DNA of 64,000 bases from Pseudomonas matsuisoli (GTDB lineage: Bacteria; Pseudomonadota; Gammaproteobacteria; Pseudomonadales; Pseudomonadaceae): positions 434,001 through 498,000 of the forward strand of contig NZ_BMPO01000002.1 of assembly GCF_014647635.1 (NCBI RefSeq), given 5' to 3'. Shown here piece by piece: positions 19,169 through 28,331 of this stretch. The position numbers were made by a program, and so were the translations under genes. Numbering within the stretch: the first letter of the stretch is position 1; each line of letters begins with the position of its first letter. The notes beneath the pieces were generated by a model. That model saw only the letters and a program-made list of their open reading frames with translations. It was not told the origin of the DNA and did not search any database.

Positions 19169-19851
19169 AGTCAAAGCGGCTGAAACTCTGGGTTCTGACC
19201 GCTCGCATCGACTTTCAGACCCTTGTGCGTGGGCTTCGACAGCAGCCGTTCAACGACCATAATCGCGTGGGTGTCGAGCCGATCGAGATCCTAGACGACC
19301 AAGCCACATTCCGGTACCACGAGCAGCGGGACATCACCCAGTCGTTCACAAACCCTCTGGGTGAGACCGTTGAATCGAGTTACTCGATGTTCATCAGCTT
19401 CGATATGGTGATCGAGGCGCTTGGGTCGGATCGATTTTCGATTTGCATGGGTTCGCCTGCCAAAGATCTGAAACCGTTCGTGGAGCTAATCCGTGCCGCC
19501 ACGGGGACGAATTTCGCACTAGAGATCGTGAAGCCGGACATCTCCTCGGTTTATCAGCAGCTTAAAGCTGACAAGCGCTTCACGAGGGTGATGGCCAAGC
19601 GAATTGTATCCGGGGCGGTAACCTTTGACATTGAAAGCAGCTACCGCGTCGACATTACTTCCACCGGCAACGCGATGACGAAGTTATTGGAGATCACAGG
19701 TGGGCGGGCTGCACCGATCGACAAAATCAAAATTGTCTACCAATACGATTCCAAGCCCGTCCAGGTTGAGATGTCCAGGTCTGGTTCCATAGCTATATCG
19801 CTGGATGACGAGGAGCACCTCCACCTGCTTACCGCGCTGCTGATTCGATAA
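19165..19851 (+). CDS. Unrecognised 228-residue protein (cassette gene 3)
   Basis: It begins with a basic KSKRLKLWVLTARIDFQTLV and consists of mixed alpha/beta segments (FISFDMVIEALGSDRFSICMG, FALEIVKPDISSVYQQL, KIKIVYQYDSKPVQVEM). No enzyme motif, signal peptide or membrane segment is visible. The start ATG overlaps the stop of gene 2 (ATGA), so its product is probably made in a fixed ratio with gene 2 and may bind it. No family recognised. Confidence 0.6.
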   Translation: MKSKRLKLWVLTARIDFQTLVRGLRQQPFNDHNRVGVEPIEILDDQATFRYHEQRDITQSFTNPLGETVESSYSMFISFDMVIEALGSDRFSICMGSPAKDLKPFVELIRAATGTNFALEIVKPDISSVYQQLKADKRFTRVMAKRIVSGAVTFDIESSYRVDITSTGNAMTKLLEITGGRAAPIDKIKIVYQYDSKPVQVEMSRSGSIAISLDDEEHLHLLTALLIR

Positions 19852-19863
19852 GTGCGTGGGGGT

Positions 19864-20709
19864 ATGACTACATACATTAGAAGTCTGGAGAGTGATTTTC
19901 ACGAACTAATTGAGCTCATGGCTGCCATGATCGATGCGAGGGCAGAGAGTCCTATAACACCGGGCATGGAGTGGTTAAATGATATCCAGACCCTTTCGGT
20001 AAAACTCTTCAAGCAACTCTGTTCGACTATAAGCTTAGCTGAAGGTTGTATATTTCAGAGCACCACAGGAAAAGAAGTTGGCTTCATAGATCAAAGCTCA
20101 ATGTTCATCCTGACTCGCGCAGCAATCGAAAACTTTTTGGTCTTGCACTGGATATTTAGCAGCCCGCCTGAACAGGCTAAATTCCGACACGCCCTTTGGC
20201 AGTACGCGGGGCTCGCAGATCGAGTGAGCCTGACAACCTCCACAGACGAAGGACGCACCAAACAAGCGAGTGCAAAGACGCAGATGGCCGAGCTGTTTGA
20301 GGTTATTGAGGCATCACCTTTATTGAGTGCTTACTCTGCGAAGGAAATTAAAGAACTGAAGAAAGGTAACTGGAGAGTTGGCTGGTCATGGGGCAGCGAA
20401 GCAATGAAAGCGGGGTTCCACAAAGCGTACTTTGACAACATGTATGGCCACCTCTGCGGCTACTCACATAGCAACTACATAAGTGCGATGCAAATCGGCC
20501 AGGCTCAAAGCTATGAAGACCAAGAGAGACTCGGGCGGTCAGGAGTTCAAATTTGCATCCACATAATGGCTCACTTCGTCCATCTATACGCGTCTACATT
20601 TCCTCCGGCAGCTGAAATACTTGCTACCTCGCCTGCGAAGACTACTGCAGAATTATGGCACTTCAAAGCCGAACATATGGATCATGTTTACGATCAGAAA
20701 AAGACCTAG
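19864..20709 (+). CDS. DUF5677-like helical protein
   Basis: A 281-residue, mostly helical protein. The stretch SSMFILTRAAIENFLVLHWIF followed by a tyrosine/histidine-containing GHLCGYSHSNYISAM resembles the DUF5677 group, which often scores near HEPN-like folds; this resemblance is by eye. I use ATG 19864, 12 bases after the cassette gene 3 stop, rather than the closer GTG. Its base composition is more AT-rich than that of cassette genes 1-3, so it may be a separate acquisition rather than a fourth component. The function is unknown. Confidence 0.55.
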   Translation: MTTYIRSLESDFHELIELMAAMIDARAESPITPGMEWLNDIQTLSVKLFKQLCSTISLAEGCIFQSTTGKEVGFIDQSSMFILTRAAIENFLVLHWIFSSPPEQAKFRHALWQYAGLADRVSLTTSTDEGRTKQASAKTQMAELFEVIEASPLLSAYSAKEIKELKKGNWRVGWSWGSEAMKAGFHKAYFDNMYGHLCGYSHSNYISAMQIGQAQSYEDQERLGRSGVQICIHIMAHFVHLYASTFPPAAEILATSPAKTTAELWHFKAEHMDHVYDQKKT

Positions 20710-20893
20710 AGCAGCCCTTTGGTGATAGGCAGGAGTCGGCCAGTTTCTGCCCGTAGTCACCGCCAGTTTGCAGCCAGCATGAAACGATGCAGTCAACCGC
20801 ATCGTCATTGCCCTGAATGCTAAGAATATGCGACCTAGACGCTGTTTGACCTTAAGTCAGATGCATTCTTCTCCTGCTGCGACTGACAACTTA

Positions 20894-21013
20894 TTACCCA
20901 AGAGACCACCCGAGTTCCTCAAGTAACTTGGGCGGAAGCTCGACCACGACGTCTCCACTGCCATCTCCAAGGTCTTGGCATATAACTCGCCAGCTATTAC
21001 CCGTTGTAGTCAT
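20894..21013 (-). pseudogene. Short AbrB/MazE-like antitoxin-type fragment
   Basis: A 39-codon frame reads NSWRVICQDLGDGSGDVVVE and LPPKLLEELGWSLG, then stops. This is the pattern of small AbrB/MazE-like or DUF-type proteins (W-x-V...GD-x-x-x-x-LP-x-x-LL-x-x-LGW-x-x-GD). The usual C-terminal strand after GW-x-x-G is missing, so it is probably truncated. It lies in an otherwise empty 440-base stretch (20710-21149) downstream of dnaE2. Confidence 0.4.
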
Positions 21014-21149
21014 TGATTCGCCCTCGCGGAGTGAATCCAGTAGGCAGCTCATCGAGGATGCTCCGCTTCGTGGCCGGGGCGGCAACTGGCCGATGGCGCC
21101 TTGCGATAAAATTTTGGATGCAGATGGCGGATGATCTGTTCCAAAGGTG

Positions 21150-24100
21150 CTAGTGAAAGTCACGACTCCTCACATCCAGCCCATCCAACATCTCACTCAC
21201 GTCCTGAAGGTGGCCCGCGATCAAATGCCGAACCCCGGCTTTGTCCTCATACCTTCCTTTTACCTGCAACAGCCGTGAGTGCATCAACGCTGACCGCTGC
21301 CTTTCCGCCAGATCGCGCCAAACGATCACGTTCACCATCCCATATTCGTCCTCAAGCGTGACAAAAGTGACACCCGCAGCGGTCGAAGGCCTTTGTCTTC
21401 CTGTAACGATTCCGATCACTTTGATGTGCTGGCCATGCCGCAGGTCTGCAAAGTCACGAGAGCTCTTCGCACGGATGGCGATAAGCTCCGCTCGGAGCAA
21501 TGACATGGGGTGCGCACCCAAAGTGGTGCCGGTGAGTGCGTAGTCCGCCTTCATATTTTCAACGATCGTAGGGGAGGGCAGTTCGACGGCTTCCTCGGCA
21601 ATAATGACTTCGCCGAACAAAGGAAGAGACTCTTGAACTCCCGCTACTTCCCAGCGCGCTGAGTGCCGGTGACCCGCGAGGCCCGAGAGGGCATTGGCGT
21701 CGGCCAATAAGTCTTGTGCCCTGCGATCCAAGTCAGCGCGCATGCACAGATCCGCGATATGGCTGAACGCCCTTTCGGCCCGGACAACCTCAATCCGCCT
21801 GCCCACGTTTTCAGCGAAGCCACGGATCATTCGAAAGCCTAGACGGATCGCAGGTACCGCTCCGCCGTCGTACTCAAGCGTGCAGTCCCAGTCGCTCTTT
21901 GTGACGTCGACCGGACGAATCTCTATGTTGTGGCGGCGTGCGTCCTGCAGAACCTGGTCAGGGCTATAGAACCCCATTGGCCAGCTGTTTATGAGCGCGC
22001 AGGCGTAGGCGGCGGGCTCGTGGCACTTCAGCCAACAACTCGCGTACGTCAGCAAGGCAAAGCTGGCCGCGTGAGACTCGGGAAAGCCGTAGCTCCCAAA
22101 ACCTTTGATCTGTTCGAAAATTCGCTCGGCAAATTCTTCCGAATATCCCCGTTCGAGCATGCCTTGGCGCAATCTAATCTGGTGCGGTTCCAGGCCACCG
22201 TGACGCTTCCAGGCAGCCATCGAGCGACGCAGTTGATCTGCTTCACCTGGTGAGTAGCCCGCTGCGACGATAGCCAAACGCATGACCTGTTCCTGGAACA
22301 GGGGGACGCCGAGCGTTCGCTCAAACACGTCCCGTAATTCATCACCGGGGTAGGTTACTTTCTCCTCGCCGTTACGCCGACGAAGGTAGGGATGCACCAT
22401 GTCGCCCACGATCGGGCCGGGTCGGACAATGGCAACCTCGATCACCAGGTCATAAAACGTCTTCGGCTTTAGGCGCGGAAGCATGGCCATCTGTGCCCGC
22501 GATTCGATCTGGAACACGCCAAGCGTTTCGGCCCGGCTGATCATCCGATACGTCTCCGGGTCTTCGGATGGGATCGTCGCTAAGGTGAGGTCACGCCGAT
22601 GATGAGTACGAAGCAAATCCAGACAGCGCCTAACTGCACTCAGCATTCCAAGGGCAAGCACGTCGACTTTCATCAACCCGAGTGCGTCGATGTCGTCCTT
22701 ATCCCACTGAATGACGGTTCGATCCGCCATGGCTGCATTTTCGATAGGGACAAGGGTCGACAGCGGATGCTCTGAAATGACGAACCCACCTGGGTGCTGA
22801 GACAGATGTCGTGGGAAGCCAACAAGCTGATCTGTCAGGATGAGCACCATCTGAATCAATTTGTTGCCAGGATCAAAGCCCGCTTCCTGCAGCCGTTCTG
22901 GCGGAGGCATACGATCGCTCCAGGCACCGCAGCATTTGGCTAGCGCATCTACCTGATCCGGCGGCAAGCCAAGGGCTTTGGCGACGTCCCTGATAGCTCC
23001 GGCAAAGTGGTATGTGGAGGCAACGCAGGTGAGCGCGGCTCGCTCCCGCCCATACCGGTTGAAAATGTACTGAATGACTTCCTCACGTCGCTCATGCTCG
23101 AAGTCGACATCGATGTCAGGCGGCTCATTGCGTTCTTTGGAGATGAATCGCTCGAAGAGCATGCTCATCCTGGATGGATCCAGCTCCGTGATACCAAGCG
23201 CAAAACACACCGCCGAGTTAGCCGCTGACCCCCGGCCCTGGCACAGGATGTTCTGACTTCTAGCGAAGCGGACAATGTCGTGTACCGTCAGAAAGTAGCT
23301 CTCGTACTTGAGTTCTTCAATCAGTGAAAGCTCAGTCTCTATCTGCGCAATTGCTTTCGGTGAGGCTCCTTCAGGCCAGCGCCATTCGACGCCTTGGTAA
23401 GTGAGCTCCCGAAGCCACGCAGATGGTGTCTTTCCTGGTGGAACGACCTCATGGGGATACTCGTATTTGAGCTCATCAAGTTGGAATGTGCACAGGGAAG
23501 CTACCCGGATTGATTCGTCCAAAAGATGTCGCGGGTAGGTGTTTGCGAGCGCCTCGAGCGTCCGGAGATGTCGCTCACCATTCTGGAAAAGCCTGAACCC
23601 TGCTTCCGCCAGCGTGCACTTGTGCTTGATGGCGGTGATGGTGTCCTGAAGAGCGCGTCGCCCCCGAGCGTGCATGTGCACGTCGCTACTGGCTAGCAAC
23701 GGAAGGCCAAACTGTTTTGCTAGCTTGAACAGGTTCTGAAGCTTAAGCGAGTCGTTGCTCTCGTAGTGCAGTTCGACGGCAATCCAGCCCTGGGACGGAA
23801 ATGTATCCGCTACCCACTGAGCTTCTGCCTCGCAGGGCGCACTTCCCGGAATCCACAGCACGATAACTCCGATCATCTTTGTGCTCAGGTCATCCTTGCG
23901 GAGTTCATAAGCGCCTTTTTTCGATCGCCTCCGGCCAGTAGTGATGAGCTGACAGATGCGCTGATAACCGATGAGATTCTTTGCGAGCAAAACCAAAGTC
24001 GGGCCGCCTGCGAGACGTATCTCAGTACCAACTATCAGCCGGACTCCGGCTTTCTTGGAAGCTTGCCAAGCCCGGACGATACCTGCCAAAGAGCATTCAT

Positions 24101-24242
24101 CCGTGACTGCGAGCGCCTCGTAGCCGAGATGAGCCGCGCGCTGGAACAGTTCGGTAGCGCTCGAGGCGCCGCGCTGAAAACTGAAATTGGTTAAGCAATG
24201 AAGTTCGGCATAACGAGGCTGGTCGGAAGAGGAGGGCGTCAT
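21150..24242 (-). CDS. dnaE2: Error-prone DNA polymerase DnaE2
   Basis: A 1030-residue C-family polymerase of the DnaE2/ImuC type that copies past damaged bases. It starts with the PHP domain ([22 protein letters not shown]; residues about 10-260). The polymerase core has [31 protein letters not shown] carrying catalytic aspartates, [16 protein letters not shown] and [21 protein letters not shown]. The tail has HxH and OB-fold regions ([24 protein letters not shown]). ATG 24242 lies 18 bases from a perfect LexA box. The imuA and imuB genes that usually precede dnaE2 are absent here. Confidence 0.95.
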   Translation of the reverse strand: MTPSSSDQPRYAELHCLTNFSFQRGASSATELFQRAAHLGYEALAVTDECSLAGIVRAWQASKKAGVRLIVGTEIRLAGGPTLVLLAKNLIGYQRICQLITTGRRRSKKGAYELRKDDLSTKMIGVIVLWIPGSAPCEAEAQWVADTFPSQGWIAVELHYESNDSLKLQNLFKLAKQFGLPLLASSDVHMHARGRRALQDTITAIKHKCTLAEAGFRLFQNGERHLRTLEALANTYPRHLLDESIRVASLCTFQLDELKYEYPHEVVPPGKTPSAWLRELTYQGVEWRWPEGASPKAIAQIETELSLIEELKYESYFLTVHDIVRFARSQNILCQGRGSAANSAVCFALGITELDPSRMSMLFERFISKERNEPPDIDVDFEHERREEVIQYIFNRYGRERAALTCVASTYHFAGAIRDVAKALGLPPDQVDALAKCCGAWSDRMPPPERLQEAGFDPGNKLIQMVLILTDQLVGFPRHLSQHPGGFVISEHPLSTLVPIENAAMADRTVIQWDKDDIDALGLMKVDVLALGMLSAVRRCLDLLRTHHRRDLTLATIPSEDPETYRMISRAETLGVFQIESRAQMAMLPRLKPKTFYDLVIEVAIVRPGPIVGDMVHPYLRRRNGEEKVTYPGDELRDVFERTLGVPLFQEQVMRLAIVAAGYSPGEADQLRRSMAAWKRHGGLEPHQIRLRQGMLERGYSEEFAERIFEQIKGFGSYGFPESHAASFALLTYASCWLKCHEPAAYACALINSWPMGFYSPDQVLQDARRHNIEIRPVDVTKSDWDCTLEYDGGAVPAIRLGFRMIRGFAENVGRRIEVVRAERAFSHIADLCMRADLDRRAQDLLADANALSGLAGHRHSARWEVAGVQESLPLFGEVIIAEEAVELPSPTIVENMKADYALTGTTLGAHPMSLLRAELIAIRAKSSRDFADLRHGQHIKVIGIVTGRQRPSTAAGVTFVTLEDEYGMVNVIVWRDLAERQRSALMHSRLLQVKGRYEDKAGVRHLIAGHLQDVSEMLDGLDVRSRDFH

Positions 24243-24260
24243 GATTTCTTGCTGGAATAA

Positions 24261-24276
24261 CTGTATGTATATACAG
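24261..24276. promoter_or_regulatory. LexA (SOS) box shared by dnaE2 and the HMCES gene
   Basis: CTGTATGTATATACAG matches the gammaproteobacterial SOS consensus CTGT-N8-ACAG. It lies between the divergent starts of dnaE2 (24242) and the HMCES/SRAP gene (24330), so both are probably induced by DNA damage. Confidence 0.9.
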
Positions 24277-24329
24277 TTTTGTCGCAGCTCGATTACCAGG
24301 TCAATCTCTGGTCGACAGGAGGAAATGCT

Positions 24330-25010
24330 ATGTGCGGCAGACTCGCGCAACACCGTGCGGCTGAGAGGTACTTGGCCTTCCTAGGGGTCACAGCACAGAT
24401 GGTTGGCCGCGTTGAGGATGAGACGATTCAGCGTTTCAACGTCGCTCCAACTACTCCTGTCGACTTGATCCGGCCGAGCGAGAACGGGCTGATTTGGAAG
24501 GCCGAGAGATGGGGTTGGGAGCCATCTTGGGCTACACGCAGGTTTGGCAATATCATCAATGCAACACGCGAAAAAGTTGCGACCAGTGCCTACTACCGAG
24601 CTATTTGGCCTAACCGCGCGATAGTAGCCATAGACGGATGGTACGAGTGGTGCGAGATGCCCGGTGCGAAAAGGAAGCAGCCGTTCTTCATTCGCCATGC
24701 TACGAACGAGCCGATCTTCATTGCCGCTGTGGGGCAATTCTCGCCTCAGGATGCGGAGCCAAAAGACTCCGATGGATTCCGGATTGTGACTGCCGACTCA
24801 GAAGGCGGAATGGTGGATGTTCACGATCGGCGTCCGGTCGCGTTCGATAGGGAGGTAGCTCAGGAGTGGTAGTCCGACATAGCCCCGAAACGTGCCCGTA
24901 CGTTGCTTGAGGAGCGTGCACTGCCGGCAGATAACTTCGCCTGGCACGCCGTCACTCACAACGTAGGGAATGTCCGCAATGATGATCCTTCTTTGATCGT
25001 GCCTATTTGA
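24330..25010 (+). pseudogene. SOS response-associated peptidase (HMCES/YedK family) with an in-frame amber codon
   Basis: HMCES-type proteins crosslink to abasic sites in single-stranded DNA through Cys2. Here MCGRLAQHR gives Cys2, and the conserved FNVAPT, GNIINATREK, IDGWYEWCE and DVHDRRPV (active-site histidine) all follow an AGGAGG ribosome site. After codon 180 (EVAQEW) there is a TAG at 24870-24872. The same frame then continues SDIAPKRARTLLEERALPAD and WHAVTHNVGNVRNDDPSLIV to a TGA at 25010, which is the normal family C-terminus. So one base change splits an otherwise intact 226-residue gene. The product is truncated, read through or inactive. Confidence 0.85.
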
Positions 25011-25190
25011 TTTATAGAAAGTTTGATACCGCATACTTGGCTTCGTTGGCCATCGAGCGCCTGCATCCCTTAAGGCTAATCTTTCTGGAAGGCATCGACC
25101 GTCACGTCCTAGTGATGCCTACGTCAGGATTCACGTTGAGGCTCCAGTATGCCGCGCGGTTCGAAGTGCAGTACTTGAAAGGAAAAAGCT

Positions 25191-25361
25191 ATGACACGGG
25201 AAGAAGAGCGCCTGCTGTGGCAGGCCGCTTTGGAGATGTTCTCGCCCAATGTGCTCGCCATTTGGGTACAAGACGGGATACGTTGCGCTTGCAGAACATG
25301 CCGCCTAGTAACATATCAAGGATTGCAAGCACTGATGGGCTCGCAGAGGTTGCAGAATTGA
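25191..25361 (+). CDS. Possible 56-residue small protein
   Basis: A short frame starting MTREEERLLWQAALEMFSPN, with an AAAGGAAAAAGCT ribosome-site-like stretch directly before it and a CACRTC cysteine group in the middle. I do not recognise it. The strong ribosome site and regular amphipathic start are the only support. A longer overlapping frame (25007-25549) has no such features. Confidence 0.3.
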   Translation: MTREEERLLWQAALEMFSPNVLAIWVQDGIRCACRTCRLVTYQGLQALMGSQRLQN

Positions 25362-25902
25362 TGCTGGAGACTGCTGGGCGTTCGGGCACGGAGTCGCCGT
25401 TAAAGCTGTTTACTACGTACCAAGAGCACGTTCGGGTCTTACGACAGCTCAGGGTTTCGATTGCGAGTCACGTTTTGTCGCGGATTATCATTGATCTGCT
25501 TACGCCGAGGCTTCGGGGATTGGGGCTTTCCCTGGATCTCGGACTGTGAAGCAACGGCTAAACGTTACCGCTCCGCTCGAACTCATAGATAGCGTCTTGG
25601 GGTATCAGGCGATATAGGTTTACCTAAAGCAAGTGACCCTAGGGTCCTACGAATGAAAAGCGAGCACGTGCGATAGGGATACATATTCCAAGTGCATATT
25701 CGGGTGCTAGTCTCCGCAATAGTGCTCGGATCGAGCTGGAAGGACCAAGTTAAGAATGTCCGCAGGGGGAGGCGCCTATGATGGCGCCAACAGTTCCCAC
25801 GGCTCACGTTTGAAATGTCCAAGCTGTTTTCGCCAAACAGAAGCTTTCGCCGTCAAGAAATGCTGCGTCGTCTAAAATTTGGCGACAACACGAAGCCGCT
25901 CA
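25362..25902. other. Region without recognisable genes
   Basis: About 540 bases between the small frame and the sirtuin stop codon. Short frames only, and no convincing domain, RNA or repeat. Confidence 0.35.
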
Positions 25903-26655
25903 TCACAGCGATGAGAGCAAATGAGGAAGCATATCTGCGGCGCGTCCTATCAGCATCAGCTCGTTCGGATTGCCTAGAGAAACGTCCGCGATGTTGACAT
26001 GGATTACCGTGGCCCCGCTCGCTAGAGCTATTGCCGGGATATCGGCCGCTGGCATGACAATACCTGATGTGCCCACCGAAAAAAGCACGTCACAACTTTT
26101 GACCAGCGCCATGGCCTTCTTCCAAATATCTATTGGGAGCTTCTCCTCGAACCACACCACATCCGGCCGGAGTTTGCCGTTACAGCGAGGACAACGGGGC
26201 GGTTCCAAAAGCGCTGCATCATCGGCTATAGCAGCTTGTTTGGCGGATAAATCCGCAGGCCGATGACAAGCGAAGCATTTGGGCTTTGCCAAGCTTCCAT
26301 GCAGATGGACAACCTGTTGCGGCCCGGCTCGCTCGTGCAGATCATCAATGTTCTGGGTCACGACGGATACGTCAAAACCCATCTCACTGAAACGATTGAT
26401 AGCCAGATGCCCGCAGCTCGGTTGAGCGAGCCCCCATTGCTCTCTGCGCCAAAGGTACCAGCCCCATACTAACGCCGGGTTTTCTCTAAACGCCTTGGAA
26501 GTTTCTAGGAGGCTAGGATCGTGCTTCTTCCACAAACCTTTGAGCGGGTCGCGATATGTAGGGATTCCACTATCGGCGGAAATTCCAGCTCCTGTGAAGA
26601 AAACTAAGCGCTTGGCCTTTTTCAGCGCCTGTATGCCCTCTGCAATCGTATTCAT
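25903..26655 (-). CDS. Sir2-family NAD-dependent protein deacylase
   Basis: A 250-residue sirtuin that removes acyl groups from lysine using NAD+. It shows VFFTGAGISADSGIPTYRD for NAD binding, TQNIDDLHERAG, the catalytic histidine in VVHLHGS, a zinc site from CFACH and CPRC, VVWFEEKLP, and SVGTSGIVMPAA. WGWYLWRRE has the Tyr-x-x-Arg pair typical of class III sirtuins (CobB/SIRT5), which prefer succinyl or malonyl groups; that preference is inferred. The length is normal. It stands alone between empty stretches, so it is either a housekeeping insertion point or a cargo gene. Confidence 0.92.
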   Translation of the reverse strand: MNTIAEGIQALKKAKRLVFFTGAGISADSGIPTYRDPLKGLWKKHDPSLLETSKAFRENPALVWGWYLWRREQWGLAQPSCGHLAINRFSEMGFDVSVVTQNIDDLHERAGPQQVVHLHGSLAKPKCFACHRPADLSAKQAAIADDAALLEPPRCPRCNGKLRPDVVWFEEKLPIDIWKKAMALVKSCDVLFSVGTSGIVMPAADIPAIALASGATVIHVNIADVSLGNPNELMLIGRAADMLPHLLSSL

Positions 26656-27092
26656 CGTAAGGCTCAGGCTTTAAGCATGGTTGTCTGAAGTCTAAGCATG
26701 CGTCCTAGACGCAGAAATGAACTTATTTGCGCGGCTTGGCAGCCTTGGAGTGGATGGCTATCAGCAACAAGCATCTCGCATCATTGAGCGTATCGGGATC
26801 AAGCTATTCCATAATCGATGCCATCTAATCTGCAATGCATCCCCGGCAAGCAGCGTCCGCTCACTTCTCGACAGCTTCTAGGTGGCCCGCTATTTTGCCG
26901 CCGAAAGACGCCTATCCAACCGACTGCTTGGGGGCTACCGCCGTGCGACAGCTGCTTCAAAAGCCTAGAGCCGCGAAAGTCGGAACCGACAGCGGCTGCT
27001 ACGGCGGAGAGCGGGGATGGTCGGTATCTATCTAGTGCAAACGTGGCTTCCAGATCATGGAACGTGTACTGCGGGCTAGACATGCTATCCGG
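26656..27092. other. Region without recognisable genes
   Basis: About 440 bases between the sirtuin and XRE genes. Frames here are short and have no family signature. Confidence 0.35.
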
Positions 27093-27443
27093 TTACTTTT
27101 CGCTATCGCAGCGTCTACCAATACGACCGGACGACGAAACCCGCATCCCATCTATCCTGTTGCTTTCCAACTGCTTAAGCTCGCCTTTGACTCTGTTTAG
27201 GAGACTGTGAGCATCTTCTGTTCCTTTACTATCGACGATGTAGGACATAGCGAGCAAGGTGACGGGATGGATGCCCAATCTACCGCAAAGCTGTTCCAGC
27301 TTCACTATGGTAGGAATCGTCTTCCCTCGCTCAAGCAGACTCATATTTGTCCGGCTACTCACGTCTACGAACGCTTCTTGGGGCAGGTTCTTGCTCAACC
27401 GCGCCATTTTTAAAGCTTTGCCGAACGATTGCTTCCCATCCAT
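27093..27443 (-). CDS. XRE-family HTH regulator
   Basis: A 116-residue protein with an N-terminal Cro/CI-type helix-turn-helix (FGKALKMARLSKNLPQEAFV, RTNMSLLERGKTIPTIVKLEQLCGRL) and a short, variable C-terminal tail. A longer frame upstream exists, but ATG 27443 matches family starts and overlaps a perfect inverted repeat, which suggests autorepression. It is divergent from the small gene at 27538. It may be a control gene of a mobile or defence module. Confidence 0.82.
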   Translation of the reverse strand: MDGKQSFGKALKMARLSKNLPQEAFVDVSSRTNMSLLERGKTIPTIVKLEQLCGRLGIHPVTLLAMSYIVDSKGTEDAHSLLNRVKGELKQLESNRIDGMRVSSSGRIGRRCDSEK

Positions 27444-27462
27444 TTTGCGACCTGCAAAATGG
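27440..27462. promoter_or_regulatory. Operator-like inverted repeat over the XRE start codon
   Basis: CCATTTTGC and GCAAAATGG are perfect 9-bp arms separated by GACCT. The left arm includes the XRE gene's start codon. A weaker copy, ATTTTGC-GTTA-GCAAATT, lies at 27504-27521 near the divergent gene's start. Between them AATATATG and CATATATT (27484-27491 and 27499-27506) form another inverted repeat. Confidence 0.6.
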
Positions 27463-27537
27463 GACGATGAAGCGTTATTGCATAATATATGACTACAACA
27501 TATATTTTGCGTTAGCAAATTTTTTGTGACTTTGAAG

Positions 27538-27981
27538 ATGTTCAAGACCGAGAGGCATGCTCAGCTTCTGCATGGCCTAGCTATATTATTCGATGATGCT
27601 CAGTACTGGTCTTACGTAGGGATCGAGCTGATGCAGCCGCTGTTTCTAATGGAAATTACTGAGATCGTTGACGGCGAGGAATTTCGAGAAGCCGTCTTGG
27701 CTTTTCCATCGTCTATTCGCGAACGAGTGGAGCAAACCCTTTGCACCGGCCGCTATGTTGATCGCATCCAGATACTCACCCCCCATCACATGAACCAGAC
27801 AGAGCGGTGGATGATGGAGCCCTTGCTGGAAATTGTTTCATTTACCAACGAAAACAGCATTGAAATAGGGCAGACGTATCAGGTAGGAGGAGGGCGTATC
27901 TATTCAATGGGTGAGATTTCTGAGCACGAAAAAAAGCATTGCTGCGCCGCTACGATTTACAGCGTGAACCGATCGGAATAG
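27538..27981 (+). CDS. Hypothetical 147-residue protein
   Basis: Reads MFKTERHAQLLHGLAILFDD and continues as a mostly alpha/beta protein with IGQTYQVGGGRIYSMGEISE near the end. No family recognised. A GTG 12 bases upstream is also possible; no clear Shine-Dalgarno sequence precedes either. It is divergent from the XRE regulator, with operator-like repeats between them, so it is probably the regulator's target. It is followed 50 bases on by the BPSL0761-type gene. Confidence 0.6.
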   Translation: MFKTERHAQLLHGLAILFDDAQYWSYVGIELMQPLFLMEITEIVDGEEFREAVLAFPSSIRERVEQTLCTGRYVDRIQILTPHHMNQTERWMMEPLLEIVSFTNENSIEIGQTYQVGGGRIYSMGEISEHEKKHCCAATIYSVNRSE

Positions 27982-28031
27982 TGAAGCATAAGCAATGATT
28001 CCGTACAGATCACTAAAGATAGGAATCCAAG

Positions 28032-28331
28032 ATGACAATGCCTCACGAACGCAGCAGGGCAGTTGTCCAGACTCGCGATTTTTTGGTGGAGCTTTCTAAA
28101 GATCGATCGTTACCTGAAAAAATAAGGCAAGATGCAAAATTTCTTCTGCGCCATTTCCCTGATAAACGGGAAATCCGGATGGCAGGCCTGATTGAAAAAC
28201 AGGTCGCAAATGTACCATCTATTTTTGCCTTTCCAGTTTTCAGCTCAACGCTGGAATTCCATGGCGCCTCGGATCCGAACAAGGTTGCTGATCTTGAAGA
28301 GCAGCAAAGTGAAGGGCCGTCGCAAGCCTAA
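28032..28331 (+). CDS. BPSL0761-family small protein
   Basis: A 99-residue protein whose first half (MTMPHERSRAVVQTRDFLVE with IRQDAKFLLRHFPDKREI) fits the BPSL0761 family of small proteins common in Pseudomonas and Burkholderia accessory DNA. The family has no assigned function but is frequent on mobile elements and beside XRE regulators. The C-terminal 40 residues are not part of the recognised pattern. It is probably in one transcript with the gene before it. Confidence 0.7.
   Translation: MTMPHERSRAVVQTRDFLVELSKDRSLPEKIRQDAKFLLRHFPDKREIRMAGLIEKQVANVPSIFAFPVFSSTLEFHGASDPNKVADLEEQQSEGPSQA

Noticed and set aside
25007-25549. A 180-codon frame overlapping the end of the HMCES gene
   Set aside because: No ribosome site, no recognisable family, and a better-supported small frame lies inside it in another phase.
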